Shown piece after piece: positions 53,591-63,900 of a stretch of 64,000 nucleotides of DNA (within the stretch, counting starts at the first letter, position 1; each line of letters starts with the position of its first letter). A program made the translations under genes and the position numbers. The notes beneath the pieces were generated by a model. The model was not told where the DNA came from, did not search any database, and saw only the letters and a list, made by a program, of their open reading frames with translations. Source of the DNA: Membranihabitans marinus (GTDB lineage: Bacteria > Bacteroidota > Bacteroidia > Chitinophagales > Saprospiraceae); NCBI RefSeq assembly GCF_021729155.1, contig NZ_JAJQYA010000009.1, positions 62,001 to 126,000 on the forward strand. Reading direction: 5' to 3'.

Positions 53591-54192
53591 TTTAATATCA
53601 TATTTTCTGTCATATAATCTTTTATCTTTTTCACCGCATGGTGATAGGAAGCTTTTATCCCTCCTTCGGAAAGTCCAGTCATAGACGCTATGTCTTTATA
53701 TGGCCAATCTTCAAAATATCTAAATTCAAATATTTGTCGTTGTCTTTCCGGCAAATGTTGCACAGCCTTGACCAATGTAGCATGAATTTCATTGCCTTCA
53801 AAATAGGGATCAGCCAACAAACCATCTTCCAATCCCAGCACATGGTCTATATTTCCATTGCGCAATTGTTTATTTTTCCTAATAATCTGTAAAGCTTCTC
53901 GATAGGCAATACTAAAGATCCAAGTTTTCAGAGAGGACCTTCCTTCAAACGACGTCATTTTCTCAAAAACCTTTACAAAAGTATTTTGCAATGCATCATC
54001 AGTATCTTCGTGACTATACAAGACTTTTCTCAGATACCAATACAGTGGCTCTTTATATTCAGCAAACACCATTCTAAAACCGCGATTAATGGTTGCTGGA
54101 TTATTAATCAATTGAAGTATTTCGCTATCGGTACTCTTAATCACTTTTAGCTTTACATTTCTAACATTTGTCTCAATTAATATTTCTTCCAT
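53587..54192 (-). CDS. ECF-type RNA polymerase sigma factor
   Basis: The 201 residues show sigma region 2 (FAEYKEPLYWYLRKVLYSHEDTDDALQNTFVKVFEKMTSFEGRSSLKTWIFSIAYREALQIIRKNK) and region 4 (LPERQRQIFEFRYFEDWPYKDIASMTGLSEGGIKASYHHAVKKI). It would direct transcription of an envelope-stress or similar regulon. It is first in a three-gene operon with a membrane anti-sigma candidate and a Spy-like protein, and probably autoregulates it. Confidence 0.92.
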   Translation of the reverse strand: MEEILIETNVRNVKLKVIKSTDSEILQLINNPATINRGFRMVFAEYKEPLYWYLRKVLYSHEDTDDALQNTFVKVFEKMTSFEGRSSLKTWIFSIAYREALQIIRKNKQLRNGNIDHVLGLEDGLLADPYFEGNEIHATLVKAVQHLPERQRQIFEFRYFEDWPYKDIASMTGLSEGGIKASYHHAVKKIKDYMTENMILK

Positions 54193-54417
54193 CTAAAGTT
54201 ACAAACTATTTCGAAAGTATCACTTTTTACAAAATCGCAAAACAATCAAAAGTTATCTCAATCCATAAACCAGAAAATTTCAGGTACTTATATGGTCTCG
54301 TTTTATATTAGAGACAGAAAAAGTCTAAAGGTTTAATTATCTTAAATAATTTTAGTCTAGATAATTTAAAATGATAGAACATTTCATATTTTGGCTAGAG
54401 AATAGAAGCAATCATCA

Positions 54418-54963
54418 ATGTCGATATCACAAAAAATAGCAAAATTTATCCTTTCCCTTTGGGGATGGAAGATAACTGGCAATATTCCCAATACCGCAAA
54501 GGGAGTCTTTATTGTGGCCCCTCATACTCATTGGCAGGATATTCCACTGGGTCTTTTGGTGCGTACTGCCATTGACCTAAAGGTGTGTTTCGTGGCCAAA
54601 AAATCACTTTTTAAAGGTTTGTCGGGAAGAATATTTTACGCCCTCGGCGGCTATCCTGTCGATCGATCTAAAAATCGTGGATTTGTTGATGCCGTTGTCG
54701 ATATATTTAATAGCAAGGAGTCATTTTTCATAGCCATTGCACCTGAGGGGACTCGTAAAAAGGTCTCAGAATTTCGATCGGGATTCTATTACATTGCCCA
54801 TAAGGCTAAAATACCAATGTATCTTACTAAATTTGACTTTGAGAATAAGTGTGTTGACTTTAGTCCTCCATTCTGGACCACTGACAACGCAGAAGAGACC
54901 ATCGCCACTGTAGAAAACTATTTTAGAGGGGTGAAAGGAAAAATTGTAAACCGAAGTTTCTAA
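54418..54963 (+). CDS. PlsC-like 1-acyl-glycerol-3-phosphate acyltransferase family protein
   Basis: The 181 residues have the acyltransferase HX4D box (HTHWQD) and the EGTR motif (IAPEGTRKKVSEFRSGFYYIAHKAKIP). It would transfer acyl groups to a lysophospholipid or a lipid headgroup. It is at the short end for the family and has no long membrane anchor. It lies 7 bases before ligA. Confidence 0.88.
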   Translation: MSISQKIAKFILSLWGWKITGNIPNTAKGVFIVAPHTHWQDIPLGLLVRTAIDLKVCFVAKKSLFKGLSGRIFYALGGYPVDRSKNRGFVDAVVDIFNSKESFFIAIAPEGTRKKVSEFRSGFYYIAHKAKIPMYLTKFDFENKCVDFSPPFWTTDNAEETIATVENYFRGVKGKIVNRSF

Positions 54964-54970
54964 CGATATT

Positions 54971-57073
54971 ATGACCCAAGACTCCATCCTTGAATACAAT
55001 AAAAAGACCAAATTTTTTCTAGGTTTAGACCATAGTTCTGAGATTGATCAGTCACAGTATCTTGAGTTATTGACTGTGCTGAGATTTCATGAGCACAAGT
55101 ATTACATAGAGAACCAAGCCTTGATCACAGATCGAGAATTCGACCTTCTCTACAAGTTAACCGAATCCATCGAGGCTGCTCATCCCCAGTGGCTGGATCC
55201 TTCCAGTCCTACCCAGCGAATAGGTAGCGACATCAACGATACTACAGACACTATCACTCACCTATCTCCAATGTTGTCTTTGGCCAACTCCTACAATGCC
55301 GATGATCTTATTGACTTCGACAGACAAGTCAAAAAGGCACTTGATACAGATGAAGATATCGTCTACGCGGTAGAACCCAAATACGATGGAGGGAGTATCG
55401 TCCTAGTCTATGAAAATGACAGATTAATCAGTGCTGCCACTCGGGGCAATGGAGTTGAGGGTGAAGATATCACGCCAAATATGAAGGCCTTGAAGACCAT
55501 CCCTCTATATGCTCCATTTAGTAACATCGGCATACAAAAAATAGAATTGCGCGGCGAAGCCCTTATTGCAAAACAAACCTTTGCCGAAGTAAATATTGAA
55601 CGGGCCAAAAACGATCTGCCTCTCTTTGCCAATGCCCGAAATGCAGCTACTGGCGGTTTGAGGATGAAATCACCCACAGCCACCACTGAAAGAGGGATAG
55701 AGGCTTTTATTTATCAAATCGCATATTGGGAACATCAAGACCTGGCCAATGACCTCGATAGTCACTTCAATCGCATAGAGTTGTTGGGCACCTTGGGATT
55801 TAAAGTGCCGTTAGAGGAAAAAACCAAATGCCGTAATATTCATGAAGTCATCGACTTTTGTCAATATTGGGCCGAAAATAGAGATCGATATGGGTACGAG
55901 ATCGACGGCATGGTGGTAAAAGTAGACTCCATCCTCCAACAAGAAAATATAGGAAGTACTGCTCATCATCCCAAATGGGCAATTGCCTATAAATTTAAAG
56001 CCAAACAAGCCCGATCGGTATTGGAAAAGGTGGATTTCCAAGTAGGGAAAACGGGATCAATCACTCCGGTTGCCAAAATCACACCTACTGAATTGGCCGG
56101 TGTAACCATATCTTCCATATCTCTTCACAACGAAGACTTTATCCAAACCAAAGACATTCAGCTCAACGACACCATATTGATTGAACGAGCCGGCGATGTA
56201 ATTCCCTACATTGTACAATCCTTCCCAGAACTCCGAAACGAAGAAGTACACCCCATAGAATTTCCCAGCCATTGTCCAGTTTGTGACACGGCTTTGACTC
56301 GAGCTGAGAATGAGTCGGCCTGGCGTTGCCTCAATAGCAATTGCGAAGCACAGGTGCTACAAAAAATGATCTATCACGTCTCTAAAGACGCTATGGATAT
56401 CGAAGGTTTGGGCAAATCGAATATTATTAAATTCTTCGAATTGGGTCTTATTAAGGACATCAGTGATATATATCAATTAGATTATTCAGCCATTCAGTCG
56501 ATGGAAGGTTTTGGAGAAAAATCTGCCCAAAATATTAAAAATAGCGTGGATAAAGCTAAGCAAAATCCACTGCATCGATTATTGCTCAGTCTGAGCATCC
56601 ATCATTTGGGCAAAAAGGCAGCTAAAATTATTGCAGCTGAGATTCATTCCATCTTTGATTTACAAAATTGGGATTTAGATCGTTTTCAATCCATAAAAGA
56701 CATCGGCCCAGTACTGGCAGGCAATGTAATTGACTTTTTCAACGTTGAATCTAACGTCGAGTTGTTGCGTAAAATGGAATCCTACGGCGTCAACACGAAT
56801 CAATTAGAAGCCGATTTGCCGATAACTGTAGCATCGGGATCGGTTTTCGAAAACAAAACCATATTGTTTACTGGCAGTTTGCAATTGTTTTCAAGAAAAG
56901 AAGCCCAGGAATTAGCAGCACAACACGGAGCCAAGGTAATATCGGCCGTTAGTGGGAAACTCGATATTTTAGTCGTCGGTGAAAAACCGGGCTCTAAATT
57001 AAAAAAAGCTCAAGCATTAGGCAGTGTAGAGATAATGACCGAAGAAGATTTTAAAGCTAGAATAGATATATGA
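54971..57073 (+). CDS. ligA: NAD+-dependent DNA ligase
   Basis: LigA seals nicks during replication and repair using NAD+. The 700 residues have the Ia domain, the adenylation domain with the KYDG motif (catalytic Lys137 in EPKYDGG), RIGSD, an OB fold, a four-Cys zinc finger (CPVCDTALTRAENESAWRCLNSNCEAQ), HhH repeats and a C-terminal BRCT domain (about 620-700: VFENKTILFTGSLQLFSRKEAQELA). Full length. Translationally coupled to the next gene (ATGA). Confidence 0.97.
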   Translation: MTQDSILEYNKKTKFFLGLDHSSEIDQSQYLELLTVLRFHEHKYYIENQALITDREFDLLYKLTESIEAAHPQWLDPSSPTQRIGSDINDTTDTITHLSPMLSLANSYNADDLIDFDRQVKKALDTDEDIVYAVEPKYDGGSIVLVYENDRLISAATRGNGVEGEDITPNMKALKTIPLYAPFSNIGIQKIELRGEALIAKQTFAEVNIERAKNDLPLFANARNAATGGLRMKSPTATTERGIEAFIYQIAYWEHQDLANDLDSHFNRIELLGTLGFKVPLEEKTKCRNIHEVIDFCQYWAENRDRYGYEIDGMVVKVDSILQQENIGSTAHHPKWAIAYKFKAKQARSVLEKVDFQVGKTGSITPVAKITPTELAGVTISSISLHNEDFIQTKDIQLNDTILIERAGDVIPYIVQSFPELRNEEVHPIEFPSHCPVCDTALTRAENESAWRCLNSNCEAQVLQKMIYHVSKDAMDIEGLGKSNIIKFFELGLIKDISDIYQLDYSAIQSMEGFGEKSAQNIKNSVDKAKQNPLHRLLLSLSIHHLGKKAAKIIAAEIHSIFDLQNWDLDRFQSIKDIGPVLAGNVIDFFNVESNVELLRKMESYGVNTNQLEADLPITVASGSVFENKTILFTGSLQLFSRKEAQELAAQHGAKVISAVSGKLDILVVGEKPGSKLKKAQALGSVEIMTEEDFKARIDI

Positions 57074-57705
57074 TTACTCCATACTATAAGCTGTTGATGA
57101 TTTTGTGTTTGCCCTATGCCCTATCGGCTCAAGACACCTTAGTGGATACGATGAATCAAACTGAATTTATAAATATTCAAAGTATTGATTCTACTATTGT
57201 CTTGGACATCAGATATGCCAGTACCAATAATTTTACCAAGAAACAAATGTACGATTGCGGCAAGTGCTACTTAAAAACCAATGTGGCTTATGCTTTGGCT
57301 GAAATTCATCAATATCTGAAGACCCAGGGTCTGGGTATTAAGGTTTTTGACTGTTATCGTCCCCAATCCATTCAATACAAATTGTGGGATGCCGTTCCCA
57401 ACCCTCATTATGTGGCTCGTCCGCATAAAGGATCTGTACACAACAGAGGTGGAGCCGTCGATCTGACCATTGTCGATACCGATGGGCAGGAATTGGACAT
57501 GGGTACAGACTATGATTTTTTTGGGGAAAAAGCCCATCAAGAATTTAAAGATTTACCTAAAAACATTTTAAGTAATCGAAAGTTACTTAAACAGACTATG
57601 GAAAAATATGGATTTGAACCGATCCGCACAGAATGGTGGCATTACGATTTTGTGGGAAGTGACGACTACGCATTGTCGAATGTGGTTTGGAATTGTAATA
57701 ATTAA
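57070..57705 (+). CDS. VanX-like D-alanyl-D-alanine dipeptidase
   Basis: The 211 residues have a signal peptide (to ALSAQ) and the M15 peptidase motifs SVHNRGGAVDLTIVD (zinc ligands in HxxGxAxD) and EWWHYDF (catalytic Glu and third His ligand). These enzymes hydrolyse D-Ala-D-Ala; the periplasmic location suggests peptidoglycan turnover rather than vancomycin resistance. It overlaps ligA by 4 bases. Confidence 0.92.
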   Translation: MITPYYKLLMILCLPYALSAQDTLVDTMNQTEFINIQSIDSTIVLDIRYASTNNFTKKQMYDCGKCYLKTNVAYALAEIHQYLKTQGLGIKVFDCYRPQSIQYKLWDAVPNPHYVARPHKGSVHNRGGAVDLTIVDTDGQELDMGTDYDFFGEKAHQEFKDLPKNILSNRKLLKQTMEKYGFEPIRTEWWHYDFVGSDDYALSNVVWNCNN

Positions 57706-57732
57706 TAAGTAAACTCAAAAATTGAAATATTT

Positions 57733-58704
57733 ATGCAGGAAATAAAGTTCGCTACCAATAAAGAAGCCGTTGACCAACTGGCTGAGAAATACCAAGATCT
57801 TCAATCGGAAATTGGAAAAATCATTGTCGGCCAAAAAAATGTGGTTGAAACAGTATTGATTTCTTTATTTAGCAATGGTCACAGTCTATTGGTCGGCGTT
57901 CCCGGTTTGGCAAAAACGCTCTTGGTCAGCACTATATCTGAAGTTTTGGATCTTGAATTTAAAAGGATACAATTTACCCCAGATTTAATGCCTTCTGATA
58001 TCACTGGATCAGAAATATTAGGAGAGAACCGTCAATTTCAATTCAATAAAGGACCTATTTTCTCCAACATTGTCTTGGCCGATGAGATCAATAGAACTCC
58101 CCCAAAAACTCAGGCGGCCCTATTGGAAGCTATGCAGGAAAGATCGGTTACAGTTGCTGGTCAAAATTTTAAACTACCCCATCCTTTCTTTGTATTGGCT
58201 ACCCAGAATCCCATTGAACAAGAGGGTACTTATCCATTGCCAGAAGCTCAATTGGATAGATTCATGTTCAATATTCCACTGTCTTATCCTAGCTATGCCG
58301 AAGAATTGGAAGTGGTCAAAGAAACTACTGGCTTACAATCCACAGTAGTACAACACATTCTCAATGCCAAGGAAATAATGTTTTTTCAGCAACTAATCAG
58401 AAAAATACCCATTGCCGACAACGTATTAGAATACGCTGTAAAATTGGTACACAAGACTAGGCCTGATGGTGAATACTCTCCTTCTGTAGTAAAAGAATAC
58501 ATTCAATGGGGAGCTGGACCACGTGCTTCTCAGTACTTGGTATTGGGTGCCAAATGTCATGCGGCCATTAAAGGAAAATACTCCCCTGACATATCTGATG
58601 TGCAGGCTATAGCCAATTATGTGCTGAGACATCGTATCGTAAAGAACTACAAAGCTGAAGCTGAAGGATTAACCGAGGAAAATATTATTGATCAATTAAT
58701 CTAA
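57733..58704 (+). CDS. MoxR-family AAA+ ATPase
   Basis: The 323 residues show Walker A (GVPGLAKTLL), Walker B (ADEINRTPPKTQAALLEAMQE), sensor 1 (LATQNPIEQEGTYPLPEAQLDRFMF) and the lid domain. MoxR ATPases act as chaperones for metal or von Willebrand-domain partners. Such partners usually follow, but here a DUF4837 gene is next, so the client is unknown. Confidence 0.93.
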   Translation: MQEIKFATNKEAVDQLAEKYQDLQSEIGKIIVGQKNVVETVLISLFSNGHSLLVGVPGLAKTLLVSTISEVLDLEFKRIQFTPDLMPSDITGSEILGENRQFQFNKGPIFSNIVLADEINRTPPKTQAALLEAMQERSVTVAGQNFKLPHPFFVLATQNPIEQEGTYPLPEAQLDRFMFNIPLSYPSYAEELEVVKETTGLQSTVVQHILNAKEIMFFQQLIRKIPIADNVLEYAVKLVHKTRPDGEYSPSVVKEYIQWGAGPRASQYLVLGAKCHAAIKGKYSPDISDVQAIANYVLRHRIVKNYKAEAEGLTEENIIDQLI

Positions 58705-58743
58705 AATACACCATAACCTAAAAGTACTGCATCTAATCCTATA

Positions 58744-59832
58744 ATGAAGTATATTACAATGTCTTATCCATCTCTACTAAATATTATTTTATTAATAGGT
58801 TTATGTACCCTAAGTTGTAATTCCAATCGGGATCCATATACCTCTCAAATAAAACCACCGGCCATTGGTAAAATTTACCAAATCAACGTGCTTTCGGACG
58901 AGGAGACCTTGGCATCACCAGTATTGGATTCAGTAGATTTCAATTATGGGCAGGCATATCCGATATTGCCTCAACCAGAACCTTATTTTGAATTGAGACA
59001 ATATTCCGTTGAAGATTTAGATGCACAACCTATTTTGAGAGAACTAAAATGTTTCTTACTCCTGGCGGATTTTAGTCAAGATAACAATATGACTAGAATG
59101 GTGGAAAAGGACTTTAGAGGTCGATTGGACAAAACCCAATCAGGTGTCAAAATAGGTAAGGATAAATGGGCTAAAGATCAATTAATCGTGTATATATACG
59201 CCCCCAATAGAGAAGCTTTAATCAATGAAATAGAGCGATCTTACACTACTATATCCAAGGAAGTAGAAAAGTTTTATCAAAGTATGATTCGATCCACGGT
59301 TTTCGTCCAGGGCAATAATCGAGCGATTACCGATAGTATCCAACAGATATTTGGAATAGACATGGCCATTCCAGCCGATTACACTACGGCATTGGTCACC
59401 GATTCTGTAATGTGGTTGCGACAAGAAATCCCAGACATTAGCCGATCTATCCTCATTTTTAAACGTCCGTATAAAGATCCCAAAGATTTTTCGAGAGAGG
59501 GAGTTAAAGCCCTAAGAAATAGAGTGGGAGAATATATTTCATCTTCTCTTCCCAACACTTATATGAGGATAAATGACACCGATCTACCTCTGTATATCAA
59601 TCAATTGGAGATCGATGGCAAATACGCTGTTCAAGCAAGGGGAATTTGGGAAATTGTCAATGACTTTATGGGGGGATCCTTCGTGTCTTATGCCATACTA
59701 GATGATGTAAAACAAGAAATAATATTTGTCGATGGATTTGTTTACTCACCAGAGAAAACCAAAAAATTATCCATGCTTTACCTAGACTATATCCTTAGAC
59801 AGGTTAAACTGTCCAAGGATAGTCCACAGTAA
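58744..59832 (+). CDS. DUF4837 lipoprotein
   Basis: The 362 residues have a lipobox (TLSC) followed by NSNRDP and the DUF4837 pattern: IGKIYQINVLSDEETLASPVLDSV, WAKDQLIVYIYAPNREALINEIERSY, and a GIWEIVNDFMGGSFVSYAILDD segment near the end. The family is widespread in Bacteroidota and has no known function; it is likely anchored in the outer or inner membrane. It is 39 bases after the MoxR gene. Confidence 0.85.
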   Translation: MKYITMSYPSLLNIILLIGLCTLSCNSNRDPYTSQIKPPAIGKIYQINVLSDEETLASPVLDSVDFNYGQAYPILPQPEPYFELRQYSVEDLDAQPILRELKCFLLLADFSQDNNMTRMVEKDFRGRLDKTQSGVKIGKDKWAKDQLIVYIYAPNREALINEIERSYTTISKEVEKFYQSMIRSTVFVQGNNRAITDSIQQIFGIDMAIPADYTTALVTDSVMWLRQEIPDISRSILIFKRPYKDPKDFSREGVKALRNRVGEYISSSLPNTYMRINDTDLPLYINQLEIDGKYAVQARGIWEIVNDFMGGSFVSYAILDDVKQEIIFVDGFVYSPEKTKKLSMLYLDYILRQVKLSKDSPQ

Positions 59833-59843
59833 TATTTAGGTTA

Positions 59844-60707
59844 TTATTTAAAATACTCCTTTAGGAATATCATACTTTCAGGTACTTGCTGATAGGGTTG
59901 AGGACTTTCATCCTCGATATAGAAATACTCAATATTGGAATCTTTAGCTGCCTCCAATACCCCTTTCATATCGATTTGTCCTGTTCCCAAAACAACATCG
60001 TTTTCTACTGGAGTCCGTCCACTAAAATCACCGACCACTCCTTTTTTGAGATCTTTTAAGTGCATGAGCCGCATTCTATCACCATACTTTTGAATTAAGG
60101 CAACAGGGTCATGACCGGGATGAGCGACCCAAAGAATATCTAATTCAAAACTCACATAGTTCGGATCAGTGTTTTCAACGATGTAGTCGTAGAAAGTACC
60201 GTCTTTGTAAGGTCTAAATTCGTAACCGTGGTTGTGATAACAAAATGTCAATCCATTCTCCTTTAACTTTTTACCCGCCGTATTAAAAACTTCAATAGCG
60301 TGGTCAGCATGAGATTTATCAAATGGTGCAGTATGACTAATATAAGCTACTCTCACGTATTTGGCACCAAGAGTCTTGGCCTCTGAAATCACCTTGTCCA
60401 AATCTTCCTGGATTCGACTATAACTCGTTCCATAAGAAGTACAGATCATTCCTCTTTCGTCCAACATTGACCTCAAGTCTCGAGCCGAGGCACCGAACAA
60501 ACTTGAAAATTCCATATTGGTAATCCCCAATGCTTTTATTCTGTCCAAGGTGGAAGGAATATCTTCGCCCAAACTTACTCGAAAAGTGTAGGAAACAGCC
60601 CCCAATTGACTAGGTTGAAGTGAATTATTGCCCTTATTGGCAATGCCGCATCCTATATTGATACACAACAGAGCTAATAGCCCGATTTTTATTATTTCTT
60701 TAACCAT
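59844..60707 (-). CDS. Lipoprotein sugar-phosphate isomerase/epimerase-like TIM barrel
   Basis: The 287 residues have a lipobox (CINIGC) and a xylose-isomerase-like TIM barrel with probable metal ligands: FCYHNHGYEF, VSFELDILWVAHPG, RMRLMHLKDLKKG and YFYIEDES. Family members isomerise or epimerise sugars, or act as 3-keto-glycoside processing enzymes in Bacteroidota. A lipidated form implies a periplasmic or surface role. It is divergent from the PVC-type dehydrogenase gene, a pairing common for periplasmic sugar oxidation. Confidence 0.87.
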   Translation of the reverse strand: MVKEIIKIGLLALLCINIGCGIANKGNNSLQPSQLGAVSYTFRVSLGEDIPSTLDRIKALGITNMEFSSLFGASARDLRSMLDERGMICTSYGTSYSRIQEDLDKVISEAKTLGAKYVRVAYISHTAPFDKSHADHAIEVFNTAGKKLKENGLTFCYHNHGYEFRPYKDGTFYDYIVENTDPNYVSFELDILWVAHPGHDPVALIQKYGDRMRLMHLKDLKKGVVGDFSGRTPVENDVVLGTGQIDMKGVLEAAKDSNIEYFYIEDESPQPYQQVPESMIFLKEYFK

Positions 60708-60883
60708 TTAAAAAGTTTTTTTCACACAAAATATCTTTATCTTATTTTCACGTTTATTGAAAAATAGTAGAACATCGATATCGTTTTAAAAAATAAAATT
60801 CCCGAACAATATACAAATAAATATATTATATTTAAATTAATTGATTTCCATTTACAATAATATGCATTTCAAAAAAATCTCCT

Positions 60884-60891
60884 TACTTTTG
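60884..60891 (+). promoter_or_regulatory. Candidate -7 element (TACTTTTG) of the haem-dehydrogenase gene
   Basis: TACTTTTG fits TAnnTTTG and lies 54 bases before the ATG at 60946, in the divergent spacer with the TIM-barrel gene. No clear -33 TTG at standard spacing. Confidence 0.3.
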
Positions 60892-60945
60892 ATCGCATAC
60901 GACTCCAAGTTCACCCATAAATTGAGATTATACATTTTAAAAAGC

Positions 60946-63900
60946 ATGAAGTTAAATATCTACATTTTATTTTTTGGTCTATTATTAGGATCCTGTAAAG
61001 AATCCATTCCTCCTATTTATCCAAATCGATCTGTAGAATTAAAACCAGAGCAAGCTTTGGAGATCTCTAAGAAGCTCCAACAAGAAGTAAATGTCACAGT
61101 CGCAGATCCTTTTGAACTCACCCTATGGGCTTCGGACACATTGGTCAACGATCCTATAGCCATCAGTATAGATGACCAAGGAAGGGTATTTTATACCAGT
61201 GCCATTAGACAAACCCATTCAGAATTTGATATACGACAACACAAAAATTGGATGACGGCTTCTATTTCCTTTAAGACGGTAGAAGATCGAAGAGCGTTTT
61301 TGCGCAAAACTTTTGAAGCTGACAGTGAAGAATCAAAACGTTTTTTAAAAGATCTCAATAATGATGGGGTCAGAGATTGGAGAGATTTGACGGTTGAAAA
61401 AGAAGAAATTTGGTTTGTCGAAGACAATTCAGGAGATGGGATTGCCAATCGCAGTCAACTGTATTTACAGGATTTTCACGAAGAAATAACCGATGTTGCC
61501 AATGGAATTGAGGTCCATGACGGAGAGGTATACATTGCCATCGGTCCCGATTTTTGGCGAACTAAAGATATCGACGGCGATTTGATTGCGGACAAAACAG
61601 AGTCTATCAGTCACGGTTATGCCGTTCACATTGGCTTTGGGGGCCATGGTATGTCTGGAGCAACCATCGGTCCTGCAGGGAGAATATGGTGGGGCATCGG
61701 TGATATTGGGGCCAATATTATCGACAAAGAAGGCAAACAACACGCCTACCCCAATGAAGGAATAATAGTTCGGTCGGATATCGATGGAAGTAATTTCGAA
61801 GTATTTGCCCATGGATTGCGCAATACTCATGAATTTGTTTTTGACAAATACGGCAATCTTATCACCGAAGACAACGATAGCGATCAACGCGGAGAAAGAG
61901 AACGCCTCACCTATTTAATCGATGGTTCTGACAGTGGATGGCGGATCAATTGGCAATTTGGAAAATATACCGATTCTACAAATAATGGGTACAAAGTGTG
62001 GATGGATGAAAAAATGCACATCCCCAGATGGAAAAACCAAGCAGCTTATTTTCTTCCTCCAATAACCAATTATATCAATGGTCCAACAGGACTGGTCTAC
62101 AACCCAGGAACGGCTTTGAGTCCGGATTGGTACGACCATTTTTTCATCGCAGAATTTAGAGGTACTCCAGCCCGATCACCTCTTCACGCCTTCACATTGG
62201 CCAGCGATGGAGCCGGATTCAAATTGGACAAAACCCAAGAAGTCGTCAATGGTCTACTCCCTACAGGTCTAGATTTTGGACCAGATGGATCCCTGTATTT
62301 CGGAGATTGGATCGATGGGTGGGACCCCAAGAGGCAAGGTAGAATTTGGAAACTAGATATACCAGGACAAGAAAATAGTCCCATAAGAGCACAAACTAAA
62401 GAAATACTACAATCCAATTTTTCTAATAAAAAACAATCAATTCTTTCCGAATTGCTATACCATCAAGACTTAAGAGTCAGAAAAAAAGCGCAATTTGAAT
62501 TGGTCAAACGAGGGGAAGATGGATTTGAAATCTTAAATTCTGCCATTAATCAACGAGAAAATCCAATAGCTAGGATTCATGGCATCTGGGGTATTTCCCA
62601 ACTGGCAAGACAAGTAGACAAAGACTATGCCTCTGTACTGGTTCCCCTATTGAGAGATCAAGACCCAGAAATATGTGCTCAAGCAGCAAAATATTTAGGA
62701 GATGTCAAATATCACAAAGCTGAAGAAAGTTTAATTCCATTGCTTAATCATTATTCACCCAGAGTGCAGCTCTTTGCCGTGGAAGCCCTCGGTAGAATAG
62801 AAAGCGAAAATGCCGTCCACCCCATCTTGGACTTAGTGGAACGCAACGATAATAAAGACACTTGGTTGCGACATGCAGCCGCCATTGCTCTGGCGAGAAT
62901 TGATGATGCCGATCCATTACTGGATTTGGTTGATGATCCATCTAAGGCCAAAAAAATAGTAGCAGTAGTAGCTCTTCGAAGAATGAGCGACAAGGGTGTG
63001 GCAAGATTTCTTCAAGACGACAGTCAATACATAGTGGCTGAGGCAGCTCGGGCTATTAACGATGACCTTTCCATCCCCGAAGCATTGGAAGATTTGGCTA
63101 ATATTTTAACTGAAAAAAGAATAAATAAGGAGGTTATTTTAAGAAGAGCAATCAATGCCAATCTTAGAGTAGGCAACCCCGAAAACATCGACAATTTAAT
63201 AGAATTTATTCAGATGACTTCGGCTCCTGCAGCAATGAGGGCTGAGGCCATAGCCACCTTGAGTTCATGGTCTAATCCATCGTTATTTGATCGGGTAGAT
63301 GGAAGATATAGAGGTCCTCTGTCGAGGGATGCATCCATGGCACGTGAGAAATTGAATCCACTTTTACCTCGGCTATTGAGAGAGAAAAATAATATTGTTC
63401 AACTTGAGACTGTAGCCGCCATTGGTCGATTGAAAATCGATACCTATGATCAAAAATTGATCAATCTTCTATACTCGACCACCGATGCCGATATTAAGAA
63501 GACTATTTTAAACACTTTGAACACCTTGCAATCTTCTACTTTAGAAATCGCATTGGAAAGAAGTCTTACCGACAAAAATGCCGAGGTAAGATCAGAAGCT
63601 TTAAAGCTCTTGCCCAAGTCCAATATTTCACCACAACAATCTATTAAACTCTTTAAAAAAGTACTGCGGTCTGGGACTATCTCTGAACAACAAGCAGCAT
63701 TGATTGCTTTGAGGTCGATATCTTCGGATAATGCCTCTACCATACTCACAGAGTCGATGAATCAGTTGATCGCAAAGAGATTACCGCGCGAAATTGAATT
63801 AGATTTGATAGAAACCGTTGAGTTGCAAGAAGATGAAAATCTAAAACAACTACTTCAAACTTACAACCAGTCCAAAGATAGCAGCGATATAGTAGATCAG

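Noticed and set aside
54290-54325. GTCTC...GAGAC inverted pair upstream of the acyltransferase gene
   Set aside because: Five-base arms across an AT-rich loop without a T tract are expected by chance.
57070-57705. VanX-like gene as a vancomycin-resistance gene
   Set aside because: No vanH or vanA-type ligase or VanRS genes are present, and the signal peptide points to periplasmic wall turnover.
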